Source: Bradyrhizobium tropiciagri
Lineage (GTDB): Bacteria; Pseudomonadota; Alphaproteobacteria; Rhizobiales; Xanthobacteraceae
Assembly: GCF_001189845.1 (NCBI RefSeq)
Contig: NZ_LFLZ01000032.1
Span: 30,241 to 94,240, forward strand
Length of the DNA stretch: 64,000 nt
Reading direction: 5' to 3'
Shown: positions 18,392-27,710 of the stretch, in pieces
How positions within the stretch are numbered: the stretch's first letter is position 1
Layout: each line of letters begins with the position of its first letter
Notes under the pieces: model-generated
Databases searched by the model: none
Told to the model about the DNA's origin: nothing
Seen by the model: only the letters and a program-made list of their open reading frames with translations
Made by a program: the position numbers and the translations under genes

Positions 18392-18553
18392 CTGAGGGGT
18401 TGAAAACCACTCGACGCATCCGAAGATGCATGGAGCGCAAATATGCGCTCCTGGCCGATCGCGTCGTTTCGCTGTTTTGCAACAATATACCGGCTACCGG
18501 GGCACAGCGGACTCTGACAAGCCGTCGGCCCGGCGCGCCTACGTGTTCACGGC

Positions 18554-20134
18554 CTAGATGTGCTGCGTCATGATCTGGCCGGGCCGCGCGTCCGGCCGCG
18601 GCTCGATGTCGACCGACCAGAGATCGTGGTCGTCGACGTCCTTCAGCGTCACCGTCATCACGCCGGTCCTGCCGTCGATGTCGACGCGGCCGAAGAATTG
18701 CAGGCCGAAGCAGGGCGCGAGATTGTCGCCCTGCTCGGCCGAGCAGCCCTTCTGGTACATCGCCTTCGGGCCGAAGGTGTTATCGAGCTCGCCGGGCGAC
18801 CAGGTGCCGGCATGCAGCGGGCCGGAGACGAACTCCCAGAACGGCTCGAACTCCTGGAACACCGCGCGGTTCGGATCATAGTGATGCGCGGCGGTGTAGT
18901 GCATGTCGGCGGTGAGCCACACCGTGTTGCGGACGCCGGCGCGCTTCATGAACGACAGCAGATCGGCGATCTCGTGCTCGCGCCGCTCGGGCGGCCCGTC
19001 GCCGAGCGCGACCGCATCGAGGCTGATGAGCCCGATTGGCAGATCGGCTGCGATCACCTTCCAGGTCGCATCCGACGCCACCAGCTCGCGCTTCAGCCAG
19101 GCAAGCTGGCTCGCGCCGAGGATGAACGCCTGGTCCGGATCGCCCTGCTTGTTCCAGTCGGAATCGCGGTAGGAGCGCATGTCGATGATGAAGACATCGA
19201 GCAGCGGCCCGTAGGCGATCTTGCGATAGACCCGGCCGTCGCGCTCCGGCATCAGCCGCATCGGCATGAACTCGTGGAACGCGCGGCGCGCCCGCGCCAC
19301 CAGGCGCGAGCTGCCGTCCGCGTCGTAGCCGGTCGAATCAGCGGTGCCGATCGGCGACCAGTCGTCGGCCACCTCATGGTCGTCCCATTGCGCAAAGACA
19401 GGCACTTCGGCATGGAAGGCGCGGAAATTCTCGTCGAGCCAGTTGTATTTGTAGTTGCCGCGAAACTGCTCAAGAGTCTGCGCAACAACCGATTTCTCCT
19501 CGGTGACGATGTTGCGCCAGACTTCCCCGTTGGGGAGCTTCTGCTGCGATGGCACCGTGCAATCCGCATAAATGTGATCGCCGGAATGGATGAAGAAATC
19601 CGGGCGCTCATTCAGCATGGTGCGGTAGCTGCGCAAGCCGCCGCGCGCGGGATCGATGCCCCAGCCTTGCCCGACGACGTCACCGGACCAGACGAAGGAG
19701 ACCGAACGGCGGTCGAGCGGCGCGGTGCGGAAATGCCCGACCCGGCTCTCGCCTGATAGGCCCTCGCGGTCCTCGAAGCGCACGCGGTAGAACAGGTCCT
19801 GGCCCGGCGGCAGGCCATCGAGCAGCAGTTTGGCGGTGAAGTCGCGCTCCGGCAGGGCGTCGGCGGTTGCGGTGCGCAGGATGGTGGCGAAGCTCTCGAC
19901 CGCATCACATTCGATGCGCATGCGCGCGGCGCGATCGGCGCGGGCCCAGATCACAGCGGAATCACTTGCGACGTCACCGGACTGGATGCCGGCGATCGAA
20001 GGCCGATCCGCCGCACGGCTCAGATAGGGTCTTGCCAGCGCGCCCAATCCCGCCAGCGCGGCGGTGGACGCCGAGCGCACCAGAAGCTGACGCCGGGTGA
20101 GGCCTCGCCGCCTCGCGGAGATCGCAGTCGGCAT
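18554..20134 (-). CDS. phoD: PhoD-like alkaline phosphatase, Tat-exported
   Basis: A 526-residue protein with a twin-arginine signal (RRGLTRRQLLVRSAS). It contains an N-terminal Fn3-like segment (residues about 45-135) and the PhoD catalytic domain: HSGDHIYAD, WDDHEVADDW, IDMRSYRD and TADMHYTAAHHY, which hold the Fe/Ca ligands. It would release phosphate from phosphodiesters or monoesters in the periplasm. A weak Pho-box-like repeat lies 45-75 bp upstream. PhoD is typically part of the phosphate-starvation response, fitting the phosphonate genes further along. Confidence 0.9.
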   Translation of the reverse strand: MPTAISARRRGLTRRQLLVRSASTAALAGLGALARPYLSRAADRPSIAGIQSGDVASDSAVIWARADRAARMRIECDAVESFATILRTATADALPERDFTAKLLLDGLPPGQDLFYRVRFEDREGLSGESRVGHFRTAPLDRRSVSFVWSGDVVGQGWGIDPARGGLRSYRTMLNERPDFFIHSGDHIYADCTVPSQQKLPNGEVWRNIVTEEKSVVAQTLEQFRGNYKYNWLDENFRAFHAEVPVFAQWDDHEVADDWSPIGTADSTGYDADGSSRLVARARRAFHEFMPMRLMPERDGRVYRKIAYGPLLDVFIIDMRSYRDSDWNKQGDPDQAFILGASQLAWLKRELVASDATWKVIAADLPIGLISLDAVALGDGPPERREHEIADLLSFMKRAGVRNTVWLTADMHYTAAHHYDPNRAVFQEFEPFWEFVSGPLHAGTWSPGELDNTFGPKAMYQKGCSAEQGDNLAPCFGLQFFGRVDIDGRTGVMTVTLKDVDDHDLWSVDIEPRPDARPGQIMTQHI

Positions 20135-20178
20135 ACGGTAACCTTCGTCGAATCCTGACGAGGGTTTTGCCTGCGCCG

Positions 20179-20208
20179 TTTGACTCCGGACTTACAGTTT
20201 CTTGACTC
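20179..20208 (-). promoter_or_regulatory. possible degenerate Pho box upstream of phoD
   Basis: On the minus strand three half-sites follow one another at 11-bp intervals: GAGTCAA, CTGTAAG and GAGTCAA, each resembling CTGTCAT. The spacing matches PhoB binding sites, but the bases match only in part. Confidence 0.4.
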
Positions 20209-20270
20209 TCCGCCGACGGTTTTGCGACGGCGGGATGACTCTCGGGGGAGAGATGGCAACGGCGTCTCAC

Positions 20271-20377
20271 CCGTCATCCTGAGGTGCGAGCGGAGCGAGC
20301 CTCGAAGGATGAATCGGCCGCAGACGGGCCGTGCATCCTTCGAGACGCGCGCAAGAGCGCGCTCCTCAGGATGACGG
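20271..20377. repeat. long inverted repeat (CATCCTGAGGTGCG type)
   Basis: The outer arms CCGTCATCCTGAGG (from 20271) and CCTCAGGATGACGG (to 20377) are reverse complements, with inner CCTCGAAGGATG / CATCCTTCGAG arms. It is a second copy of the element at 7737-7842. Confidence 0.82.
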
Positions 20378-20432
20378 GGTTGGTATGCGAACGCGTGCGT
20401 AGGCCGGCGTGAGACACCGCCGCGGCCGCGCC

Positions 20433-20882
20433 TCACCGCTGCCAGTTGCAGATGCCGCCGGTGCGGCACGGCCAGGTCTGGATCCGGGTGTCGCGGGCTT
20501 CCGCATTGAGCGGGTTGGAATGCCGGCGCGCGAGCTTGGCGCGGGCGGGAACGTGCGCGAGCGCGCGCTTCCGCTCATGCGGCGCCGCCTCACGAGGCTC
20601 CGTCACCCTGGTCGTCCGCACGGGCTTCTGCCGCTCGACCTTCGGCTCCTCGACCTTCGGCTCGACGGCTGCATGCTGATCCGGACCATGATCGTTCTTG
20701 GCCTCGACTGGAACCGGCTCGAACTGCGCCGGCGGGCCAAGCGGCTTCGGCGACAGCACGGCTCGGGAGAGATCGAGGCTGAAGAACTCGCTCGGGCGGT
20801 AGTCGTCAGCAAACGCCACGCCACCCAGAGCCAGGCACGCGGTACAAACAGTTGCAACGAAAACGCTTTTCAGGACCGTCAA
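20433..20882 (-). CDS. exported hypothetical protein, 149 aa
   Basis: It has a clear signal peptide (LKSVFVATVCTACLALGGVAFA) and then a mature chain rich in Pro, Glu, Lys and Arg with the run VEPKVEEPKVERQKP. Two Cys residues lie at the C-terminus (WPCRTGGICNWQR) and could form a disulfide. The start is an uncommon TTG, chosen because AGGAGG lies 5 nt upstream. No family is recognised. It stands alone between the phoD and ferredoxin oxidoreductase genes. Confidence 0.7.
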   Translation of the reverse strand: MTVLKSVFVATVCTACLALGGVAFADDYRPSEFFSLDLSRAVLSPKPLGPPAQFEPVPVEAKNDHGPDQHAAVEPKVEEPKVERQKPVRTTRVTEPREAAPHERKRALAHVPARAKLARRHSNPLNAEARDTRIQTWPCRTGGICNWQR

Positions 20883-21019
20883 AAGGGCCTCCTGAAATCA
20901 CTCGAACAGAACAGCCATCATGTAGGGACCCGGCCACGCGAATCCAGCCGCAGGTTGCGGGCAAGGTTACCGGTCAACGATGGCAGCAGGGGAAAAGTTC
21001 CCGCTGCCCACCGCCTGGC

Positions 21020-24000
21020 CTATTCCGCCGCCTGCGCCAGCGGCTGGCCGATCGCGCGCTCCAGCCGCGCGCATTCGGTGCGATAGCGGGCGACGTTGCC
21101 TTCCTTGATGTGGCCATAGCCGCGCACGAGGTCCGCAGCCTTCGCCAGCGCCACGAGGCGCGGCAGATCGAGCGGCTTCTTGCCGTCGAGATGACGCAGG
21201 ATCATCGCGGAATAATCCACCGGCAATGCGCGCTCCATCTTGCGTTCGGCGGTGTAGCCGAAGATGTCGAACGCGGTGCCGCGCAGGCCCTTCAGCCCCG
21301 CCAGCAGGCCGAACGCCTTGAAGATCCACGGCCCGAACTCACGCTTCTGCAAACGCCCGGTGACGGGATCGCGCTGCGCCAGCAGCGGCGGCGCCAACAG
21401 GACCTTCAAGCCGGAATTGCCCTCGAACTGCTCCCTCAAGGCCTTGCTGAATTCGCCGTCGGAATAGAGCCGCGCGACCTCGTATTCGTCCTTGTAGGCC
21501 ATCAGCTTGAACAGGCCTTTTGCAAAAGCCTCGGTCAGGTCCTGCGATCCCGGCGCTGCCGCGGCTTCGGCCGAGCGGACCCGCGCGACGTCGTCGAGAT
21601 AGCGCCTGGCGTAGGCCGCATCCTGATAGTCTGTGAGGAATTTGGCACGGAACGCGATCGCCTCATCGAGCGTCTTCTTGGCCGGCGCGGCACCGGCGCT
21701 CTTGAACCGCGCAGCACTGACCACGCGCTGCAGATCGTGCGCGGCGAGCCGGCCCCACGAGAACGCGGTCTTGTTCAACTCGATGGCGGCGCCATTGAGC
21801 TCGATCGCCCTCAGGATCGCCTCGAGCGACAGCGGGATCGCGCCGCGCTGGAACGCGAAGCCCAGCATGAAGGCGTTGGTCGCGATGCTGTCGCCCATCA
21901 GCGCGGTGGCAAGCCCGGTGGCATCGAGGATGTCGAGATCACCCGGCGTTACCGCGCCGTTCAGCGCGTCGCGCATCGAGCTGGCTTCAAAGTCGATATC
22001 GGGATCGATCACGAAGCTCGCGGTCGGCAGCAAATCGGCGTTGACAACGGCACGGGTGACGCCGCGCTCGGCGCGGCTCAGCGCCGGCACGCTGGTGGCG
22101 ACGACGAGGTCGCAGCCCAGGATCAGATTGGCATTGCCGGGCGCGATGCGGACCGTGGTCAGCATGTCGGACGCAGGCGCGAGCCGGACATGGCTCATGA
22201 CCGCGCCGTTCTTCTGCGACAGGCCGGTGAAGTCGAGCGTCGAGCAGGCGAGCCCCTCGACATGCGCGGCCATGCCGAGCAGCGCGCCGATGGTGATCAC
22301 GCCGGTGCCGCCGATGCCGGTGATCAGGATGTTGTAGGGAGCGCTCAGCGCGGCCGCGGGCGGCGTCGGCAGGTCGGCGAACAACGCCTTCGGATCGGCC
22401 GCGGTGCGATCGGCCTTGCGCAGCTTGGGATCCTGCACCATCACGAAGCTCGGGCAGAAGCCCTCGATGCAGGAGAAATCCTTGTTGCAGTTCGACTGGT
22501 CGATGCGGCGCTTGCGGCCGAGCTCGGTCTCCAGCGGCTGCACCGAGACGCAGTTCGACGCCACCGAGCAGTCGCCGCAGCCTTCGCAGACGCGCTCATT
22601 GATGAAGACGCGCTTGGCCGGATCGGGAAACAGCCCGCGCTTGCGGCGGCGGCGCTTCTCGGCGGCACAGGTCTGGTCGTAGATCAGGACGGTGAGGCCC
22701 TCGATCTCGCGCAAGGTGCGCTGCACGGCATCGAGCTCGCGGCGATGATGGATGGTGGCGCCGGACGGGAAATAATTGGCGGGATATTTGTCGGGATCGT
22801 CGGAGACGATCGCAAGCTTCTTGGTGCCCTCCGCCCAGACCTGATGCGCGATCTGCGCCACCGTGAAGCCGCCCTCGGCGGGCTGGCCGCCGGTCATCGC
22901 GACCGCGTCGTTGTAGAGGATCTTGTAGGTGATGTTGACGCCGGCCGCGGCGGCCGCGCGCAGCGCCAGCAGACCCGAATGCGTATAGGTGCCGTCGCCG
23001 AGGTTCTGGAACACGTGCTGTTCGCTGGTGAACGGCGCCTGCCCGATCCAGCTCACGCCCTCCGCGCCCATATGCGAGATGGTCTGGGTGTTGCGGTTCG
23101 GCACCGACAGCGCCATGCCGTGACAGCCGATGCCGGCCATGGCGCGGCTGCCTTCGGGAATCTTGGTCGACGAATTGTGCGGGCAGCCCGAGCAGAAATA
23201 CGGCGTGCGCGACAGCTTCGCGGCGCCCGTGCCCTCGGCCGGGCGATCGAACGCCTCGAGTTTTGCGAGGCGCTGCTCCAGCAGCGGACTGCGATGGCCG
23301 AGCTTGCGCAGCCGCGCCACCACGGCGGCCGCAACCATGGTCGGCGTCAATTCGCCCTCGCTCGGCAGCAGCGGCGCGCCGCTCTCGTCGCGCTTGCCGA
23401 CCACCGACGGACGCCTCGACGCGTCCATGTTGTAGAGGATGCGGACCAGCTGGTCCTCGATGAAGCCACGCTTCTCTTCGACAACCAGCACGTCCTGCAG
23501 GCCCTCGGCGAAGGCGCGCGCGCCATTGGCTTCAAGCGGCCAGGTCAGCGCCACCTTGTAGATGCGCAAGCCCAGCGCTTGCGCCTCGGCATCGGTGATG
23601 CCGAGATCGGCGAGCGCCTGGCGCAGGTCGAGATAGGCCTTGCCGGTCGCCATGATGCCGAGCCGCGCCGGCCTGGAATCCAGCACGATGCGATCGAACC
23701 GGTTGGCGCGGGCGAAGGCGGCGACCGCCTCCATCTTGGGCCCGTGCAGCCTGCGCTCGGCCTCCAGTGGCGGGTCCGGCCAGCGGATCGAGAGCCCGTC
23801 CGGCGGCATCTCGAAATCGTCGGGCATGATGATCTTGATGCGATCGGGATCGCTGACGATCGAGGCCGAGCTTTCCACCGTCTCGGAAATCGCCTTGAAG
23901 CCGACCCAGCAGCCGGAATAGCGCGACAGCGCGAAACCGAGGATGCCGAGGTCGAGATAGTCCTGCAGCGTCGCCGGATTGACCACCGGCATCAGCGCCG

Positions 24001-24493
24001 AGGCGAACACCTGCTCGCTCTGATGCGCCAGGGTCGAGGACTGGCAGCCATGGTCGTCGCCGGCCAGCGCGATCACGCCGCCATTCGGCGAGGTGCCGGC
24101 GGAATTGGCGTGCTTGAGCGCATCGAGCGAGCGGTCGACGCCGGGGCCCTTGCCGTACCAGATGCCGAATACGCCATCGACCTTGGCGCCGGGGAACATG
24201 CCGACCTGCTGGCTGCCCCATACCGCCGTCGCCGCCAGGTCCTCGTTGAGGCCGGGAACGAAGGCGATGTCATGCTCTTTGAGGAAGGATTTCGCCCGCC
24301 ACAACGCGTGGTCGTACATGCCGAGCGGGGAGCCGCGGTATCCAGAGATGAAACCCGCGGTGTTCAGCCCGTGCGCGCGGTCGCGTTCGCGCTGCAACAT
24401 GGGCAATCGGACCAGAGCCTGGGTACCGGAGAGGAAGATTCGCTTTGTGTCCAACCGGTACTTGTCGTCCAGTCCAACGTCCATCAACGCCAT
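21020..24493 (-). CDS. indolepyruvate (2-oxoacid) ferredoxin oxidoreductase, fused subunits
   Basis: A very long protein (about 1157 residues) combining the alpha, Fe-S and gamma parts of 2-oxoacid:ferredoxin oxidoreductase. The N-terminal part has the pyrimidine-binding start (IFLSGTQALVRLPMLQ) and GNPAT-like blocks, and the middle holds the TPP-binding region. Two cysteine clusters, CEGCGDCSVASNC and CNKDFSCIEGFC, suit [4Fe-4S] centres. ILITGIGGTGVITIGALLG marks the gamma domain. It oxidatively decarboxylates arylpyruvates or other 2-oxoacids to acyl-CoA, reducing ferredoxin. The start at MALMDV is chosen because GGGGAG precedes it; an in-frame ATG 26 codons upstream (24571) is possible. 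Confidence 0.9.
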   Translation of the reverse strand: MALMDVGLDDKYRLDTKRIFLSGTQALVRLPMLQRERDRAHGLNTAGFISGYRGSPLGMYDHALWRAKSFLKEHDIAFVPGLNEDLAATAVWGSQQVGMFPGAKVDGVFGIWYGKGPGVDRSLDALKHANSAGTSPNGGVIALAGDDHGCQSSTLAHQSEQVFASALMPVVNPATLQDYLDLGILGFALSRYSGCWVGFKAISETVESSASIVSDPDRIKIIMPDDFEMPPDGLSIRWPDPPLEAERRLHGPKMEAVAAFARANRFDRIVLDSRPARLGIMATGKAYLDLRQALADLGITDAEAQALGLRIYKVALTWPLEANGARAFAEGLQDVLVVEEKRGFIEDQLVRILYNMDASRRPSVVGKRDESGAPLLPSEGELTPTMVAAAVVARLRKLGHRSPLLEQRLAKLEAFDRPAEGTGAAKLSRTPYFCSGCPHNSSTKIPEGSRAMAGIGCHGMALSVPNRNTQTISHMGAEGVSWIGQAPFTSEQHVFQNLGDGTYTHSGLLALRAAAAAGVNITYKILYNDAVAMTGGQPAEGGFTVAQIAHQVWAEGTKKLAIVSDDPDKYPANYFPSGATIHHRRELDAVQRTLREIEGLTVLIYDQTCAAEKRRRRKRGLFPDPAKRVFINERVCEGCGDCSVASNCVSVQPLETELGRKRRIDQSNCNKDFSCIEGFCPSFVMVQDPKLRKADRTAADPKALFADLPTPPAAALSAPYNILITGIGGTGVITIGALLGMAAHVEGLACSTLDFTGLSQKNGAVMSHVRLAPASDMLTTVRIAPGNANLILGCDLVVATSVPALSRAERGVTRAVVNADLLPTASFVIDPDIDFEASSMRDALNGAVTPGDLDILDATGLATALMGDSIATNAFMLGFAFQRGAIPLSLEAILRAIELNGAAIELNKTAFSWGRLAAHDLQRVVSAARFKSAGAAPAKKTLDEAIAFRAKFLTDYQDAAYARRYLDDVARVRSAEAAAAPGSQDLTEAFAKGLFKLMAYKDEYEVARLYSDGEFSKALREQFEGNSGLKVLLAPPLLAQRDPVTGRLQKREFGPWIFKAFGLLAGLKGLRGTAFDIFGYTAERKMERALPVDYSAMILRHLDGKKPLDLPRLVALAKAADLVRGYGHIKEGNVARYRTECARLERAIGQPLAQAAE

Positions 24494-24639
24494 CAGTCTC
24501 ACGCTCCCCGTAGATCCGTCGCGCCGGTCCGAACCGGTCTCATTGTCGTGCGCATGATCATGCATCAGCATGCACTGATTTTGTTATGCATCAACAGCCC
24601 CGTTTCCATGGCCGCAGCACATATCTCGATGTTGCGCTT

Positions 24640-24689
24640 GCGAGGCCTTGCTGCTCTGCGAGGCCTTGTTGCTCTGCGAGGCCTTGCCG
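24640..24689 (+). repeat. 18-bp tandem repeat, about 2.8 copies
   Basis: The unit GCGAGGCCTTGCTGCTCT begins at 24640, recurs at 24658 with one change, and partly again at 24676. It lies in the divergent spacer between the oxidoreductase gene and the hot-dog operon, close to where both promoters should be. Confidence 0.8.
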
Positions 24690-24734
24690 AACCCCGGCAT
24701 CTTTGAAACGGTGGCGCGCAAAGGGAGACCAAGG

Positions 24735-25688
24735 ATGATTAAAGTCGAATCCGCATTCACGACGGAAATCGTGGAGAATGGCGATCTGCTGGTGGGTCCC
24801 TGGCGCAGCCCGAAGCAGATGCTGCAGGCCCAGACCTACGACTCCCACGCTTCGATCCACGACGATGCAACCGCGCAGAAGCTCGGCTTCCGCGGCGGCA
24901 CCATCGAGGGGCCGACCCATTTCAGCCAATTCGCGCCGCTCGGCGAACGGATCTGGGGCCGCGCCTGGTTCGAGACCGGCTGCCTGTCCGCGCATTACCG
25001 CAACCCGGTATTCGAAGGCGAGGAAGTACGGGCCCGGATCGAGAAGCCGAAGCCGGGCCAGACCGTGTGCACCATCGGGATGATCAAGCGCGACGGCACC
25101 GAGATCCTGCGTGGCACCGCCTCGATCGACGGTGACGGCACCGAGACGGCGCTCAGCCGCAGGCTCGGCGAATTGAAGCCGCTGACCGATCCCGTGATCC
25201 TCGCCGACATCAAGGTCGGCATGAAGACGCCCCGGCAGGCGATCAAGATGGATTTCGACCAGAACATGGGCGACCTCTATCCGTTCTCGCTCGCCGACAA
25301 GCTCAAGGTGATCACCGAGCCCTCGGATGGCTACTACGCGCAGGAGCACAATCCGTGGGGCCGCGCCGTCATCCCGATGGAGATGCTGAGCGTGCTGTTC
25401 CAGTACCGCGCCCGCGAGGACCGGCTGCCGGTCCGCGGCCCCGCCGTGGGACTGTTCGCCGATCAGGAAATCCGGCTGCTGCGCGGGCCGCTCTTCCCCG
25501 GCGAGACCTATTGGGTCGAGCGCGAGGTCGTCGCCCTCTCCGGCAGCAAGCGCACCGAGAGCATGTGGGTGCGCTCGACCGTGTTCGATGCCGACAACGC
25601 CGTGGTCGCGACCATGCTGCTCAACGGCGCCAGCATGAAGGACTCCTACGCCAACTACGCCAGCGAGCACAAAGCGCTCTACGGCTGA
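24735..25688 (+). CDS. hot-dog fold (MaoC-like) acyl dehydratase family protein
   Basis: A 317-residue protein. The blocks GFRGGTIEGPTHFSQFAPLG and NPWGRAVIPMEMLSVLFQY resemble two successive hot-dog domains of the MaoC/acyl-dehydratase type; the Asp/His hydratase motif is not intact, so hydratase activity is uncertain. Start MIKVES has GGGAG upstream (AAGGGAGACCAAGG). It heads an operon with a carboxymuconolactone decarboxylase-family gene and an SDR gene, so a role in CoA-ester or aromatic degradation is likely by context. Confidence 0.75.
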   Translation: MIKVESAFTTEIVENGDLLVGPWRSPKQMLQAQTYDSHASIHDDATAQKLGFRGGTIEGPTHFSQFAPLGERIWGRAWFETGCLSAHYRNPVFEGEEVRARIEKPKPGQTVCTIGMIKRDGTEILRGTASIDGDGTETALSRRLGELKPLTDPVILADIKVGMKTPRQAIKMDFDQNMGDLYPFSLADKLKVITEPSDGYYAQEHNPWGRAVIPMEMLSVLFQYRAREDRLPVRGPAVGLFADQEIRLLRGPLFPGETYWVEREVVALSGSKRTESMWVRSTVFDADNAVVATMLLNGASMKDSYANYASEHKALYG

Positions 25689-25695
25689 AGCGCTA

Positions 25696-25769
25696 GAGCA
25701 TGATCCGGAAAAGTGCGAAGCGGCTTTCCCTCGCGACAAACGCGCAGCGTGTGCGCGGAGATCATGCTC
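25696..25769. repeat. palindromic repeat (GAGCATGAT type)
   Basis: The arms GAGCATGAT (25696-25704) and ATCATGCTC (25761-25769) flank a segment containing CCGGAAAAGTGCGAAGCGG. This resembles a widespread rhizobial intergenic element. It lies inside the operon spacer between the hot-dog and CMD genes. Confidence 0.7.
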
Positions 25770-25854
25770 AAACGATGAACTAAAGCGCGATGACGATTTC
25801 TCATCCCGCTTTAGCCGCTCCGTTCCGCAAGCCGCCGAACCAAGGACAACAACA

Positions 25855-26409
25855 ATGGCCCGCCTGCCCTATCTGGAAGCCGATCAGGTCGCCCCCGAAT
25901 ATCGCGACATGCTCAAGCGCAACACCAATCTGCACAAGCTCCTGGTCAACTCGCCGGACATGGCGCGCGCCTTCAACGGCATCGGCGGCTACATCCGCTT
26001 CAAGAGCAAGCTCGACCCGCGGATGCGCGAGCTTGCGATCCTACAGGTCGGCTGGCTCGAGAAGTCGGAATACGAGTTCACCCACCATGTGAAGATCGGC
26101 AAGGAGTTCGGCGTCACCGATGAGGACATAAAGGGTCTGATTGCAGAGACCGACGGCAAGCCGTCGCAGCTCGAACCCTTGGCGAAAGCGATCCTCAAGG
26201 GCGCCCGCGAGATGGTGCGCGAACTCGCGATGTCGGACGCGACCTTCGCCGAGATCAAGCAACATCTCTCCGACGAGCACATGACCGACCTCGTGCTGAC
26301 GATCGCATTCTACTGCGCCGTGGTGCGCGTGCTCGCCACCATGCAGATCGACAACGAGCCCAGCTACAAAGAGGTACTGCAGCAGTACCCGATCCCGGGA
26401 GTGAAGTGA
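25855..26409 (+). CDS. carboxymuconolactone decarboxylase (CMD) family protein
   Basis: A 184-residue all-helical protein with the CMD/AhpD-like pattern RMRELAILQVGWLEKSEYE followed by FTHHVKIGKEFG. The AhpD-type C-x-x-C is absent (FTHH in its place), so it is not a peroxidase of that type. Family members act in protocatechuate degradation or as small oxidoreductases. The ATG is preceded by AAGGAC. It ends 1 bp before the next gene's ATG, so they are clearly co-transcribed. Confidence 0.82.
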   Translation: MARLPYLEADQVAPEYRDMLKRNTNLHKLLVNSPDMARAFNGIGGYIRFKSKLDPRMRELAILQVGWLEKSEYEFTHHVKIGKEFGVTDEDIKGLIAETDGKPSQLEPLAKAILKGAREMVRELAMSDATFAEIKQHLSDEHMTDLVLTIAFYCAVVRVLATMQIDNEPSYKEVLQQYPIPGVK

Positions 26410-26410
26410 C

Positions 26411-27211
26411 ATGCGCCTGCAAGATCGCGTTGCCATCGTCGTCGGCGCCGGCCAGAGCCCCGGCGAGGGCATCGGCAACGGCCGCGCCACTGCGCTGACC
26501 TTCGCCCGCGAAGGCGCCAAGGTGCTGTGTGTCGATCACAATCTGGATTCGGCGCAGGAAACCGTCGACCTGATCGCAGCCAAGGGCGGAACTGCGACCG
26601 CCTTCAAGGCCGACGTTACGAAGAACGCCGACATCAAGGCGATGGTGGCGGATGCGCATGGCCGCTGGGGCAGCGTCGATATCCTGCACAACAATGTCGG
26701 CGTCAGCCTCTCCGGCGGCGATGCCGAGCTGCTCGATATCACCGAGGAGGCGTTCGACCGCTGCGTGGCGATCAACCTGAAGAGCTGCATCCTCGCCGCC
26801 AAGCATGTGATCCCGATCATGCGCCAGCAGCAGCGCGGCTCGATCATCAACATCTCGTCGATGGCCGCGATCACAACCTACCCCTACGTCGCCTACAAGG
26901 CGACCAAGTCGGCGATGATCGCCTTCACCGAACAGCTCGCCTACCAGAATGCCCAATATGGCATTCGCGCAAACGTGATCCTGCCGGGGTTGATGAACAC
27001 GCCGATGGCAGTGGACACGCGGGCGCGCGAATTCAAGAAAAGCCGCGCCGAGGTCGAGGCCGAGCGTGACAGCAAGGTGCCGCTGCGTCACAAGATGGGC
27101 ACCGGCTGGGATGTCGCCAATGCGGCGCTGTTTCTCGCCTCCGATGAGGCGAATTTCGTGACCGGTGTCACGTTGCCGGTCGACGGCGGAGCAAGCGTGC
27201 GGCGTGGTTAA
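26411..27211 (+). CDS. SDR family NAD(P)-dependent oxidoreductase
   Basis: A 266-residue Rossmann enzyme. The nucleotide loop is VVGAGQSPGEGIG, a longer-than-usual G-x-x-x-G-x-G. The NNVG motif, the catalytic Ser in INISSMA and YVAYKATKSA (Y-x-x-x-K) follow. The C-terminal VTLPVDGGASVRR is typical. It begins one base after the CMD stop. It probably oxidises or reduces an alcohol/ketone in the same pathway as the two upstream genes. Its stop codon lies inside a GGTTAACC palindrome. Confidence 0.92.
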   Translation: MRLQDRVAIVVGAGQSPGEGIGNGRATALTFAREGAKVLCVDHNLDSAQETVDLIAAKGGTATAFKADVTKNADIKAMVADAHGRWGSVDILHNNVGVSLSGGDAELLDITEEAFDRCVAINLKSCILAAKHVIPIMRQQQRGSIINISSMAAITTYPYVAYKATKSAMIAFTEQLAYQNAQYGIRANVILPGLMNTPMAVDTRAREFKKSRAEVEAERDSKVPLRHKMGTGWDVANAALFLASDEANFVTGVTLPVDGGASVRRG

Positions 27212-27294
27212 CCAGCCGCTTTTAACCCGGTTAATGCTGGCGATTAACCCGGTTAATCCCGGCGATTAACCTATGTGACCGCGCGCGGTTAATC
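27206..27294. promoter_or_regulatory. phased GGTTAA/TTAACC array
   Basis: Four GGTTAA and four TTAACC half-sites lie in 89 bp. ATTAACC-C-GGTTAAT (27243-27257) is a perfect inverted repeat. GGTTAAT-nnn-GGCGATTAACC occurs twice with a 22-bp period (27229 and 27251), about two helical turns. The last pair, GATTAACC and GGTTAATC, is 27264-27271 and 27287-27294. The spacing suggests binding sites for a dimeric regulator. Confidence 0.6.
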
Positions 27295-27471
27295 TCTGTG
27301 ACGCAATCACGCGCTATTGCACCGCAACGATTCGAAAAATTGAAGTATTCCAATGACACGGCGATGTGACGGCGCGTCCACATAAATCGAAATCCTGACT
27401 CGTTGTGGTCGCACGAAATTCATCTGCGCTCTGTATCTCGCACGCCAAGAACTTCTGGAGTGCCTGGACCA

Positions 27472-27690
27472 ATGAGCGAAGAATTCGAACTCAGACCCGA
27501 TCAGTGGGATGCGCTGAAAGCGTTGCGGGCTCCCGCAGCAAACCCGTCACGGCTGAACCGGTTTGCCGTCGAAAGCCTGATCACGCTCGGTTATGTCGCA
27601 GTACGAGGCGACGCGTTTGAGCTGACGCCCGCGGGCCGCAAGGTGCTGGTCCGCGGTTCATCACTTCTGCTGCTCGATATCGCAGCCTGA
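27472..27690 (+). CDS. small hypothetical protein, 72 aa, winged-helix-like
   Basis: The protein reads as one helix-rich piece with LITLGYVAVRGDAFELTPAGRKVL near the C-terminus, which resembles the recognition part of a winged-helix fold. There are no membrane segments. The start ATG at 27472 has GGAG about 13 nt upstream, so the ribosome site is only fair. It is followed by a large hairpin terminator. Product unknown. Confidence 0.55.
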   Translation: MSEEFELRPDQWDALKALRAPAANPSRLNRFAVESLITLGYVAVRGDAFELTPAGRKVLVRGSSLLLLDIAA

Positions 27691-27710
27691 TTCCCTTCAA
27701 ACTGACACGA

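Noticed and set aside
20852..24706. 1284-codon plus-strand open frame
   Set aside because: Fully antisense to the ferredoxin oxidoreductase gene, which has clear motifs. The frame results from high GC in third positions.
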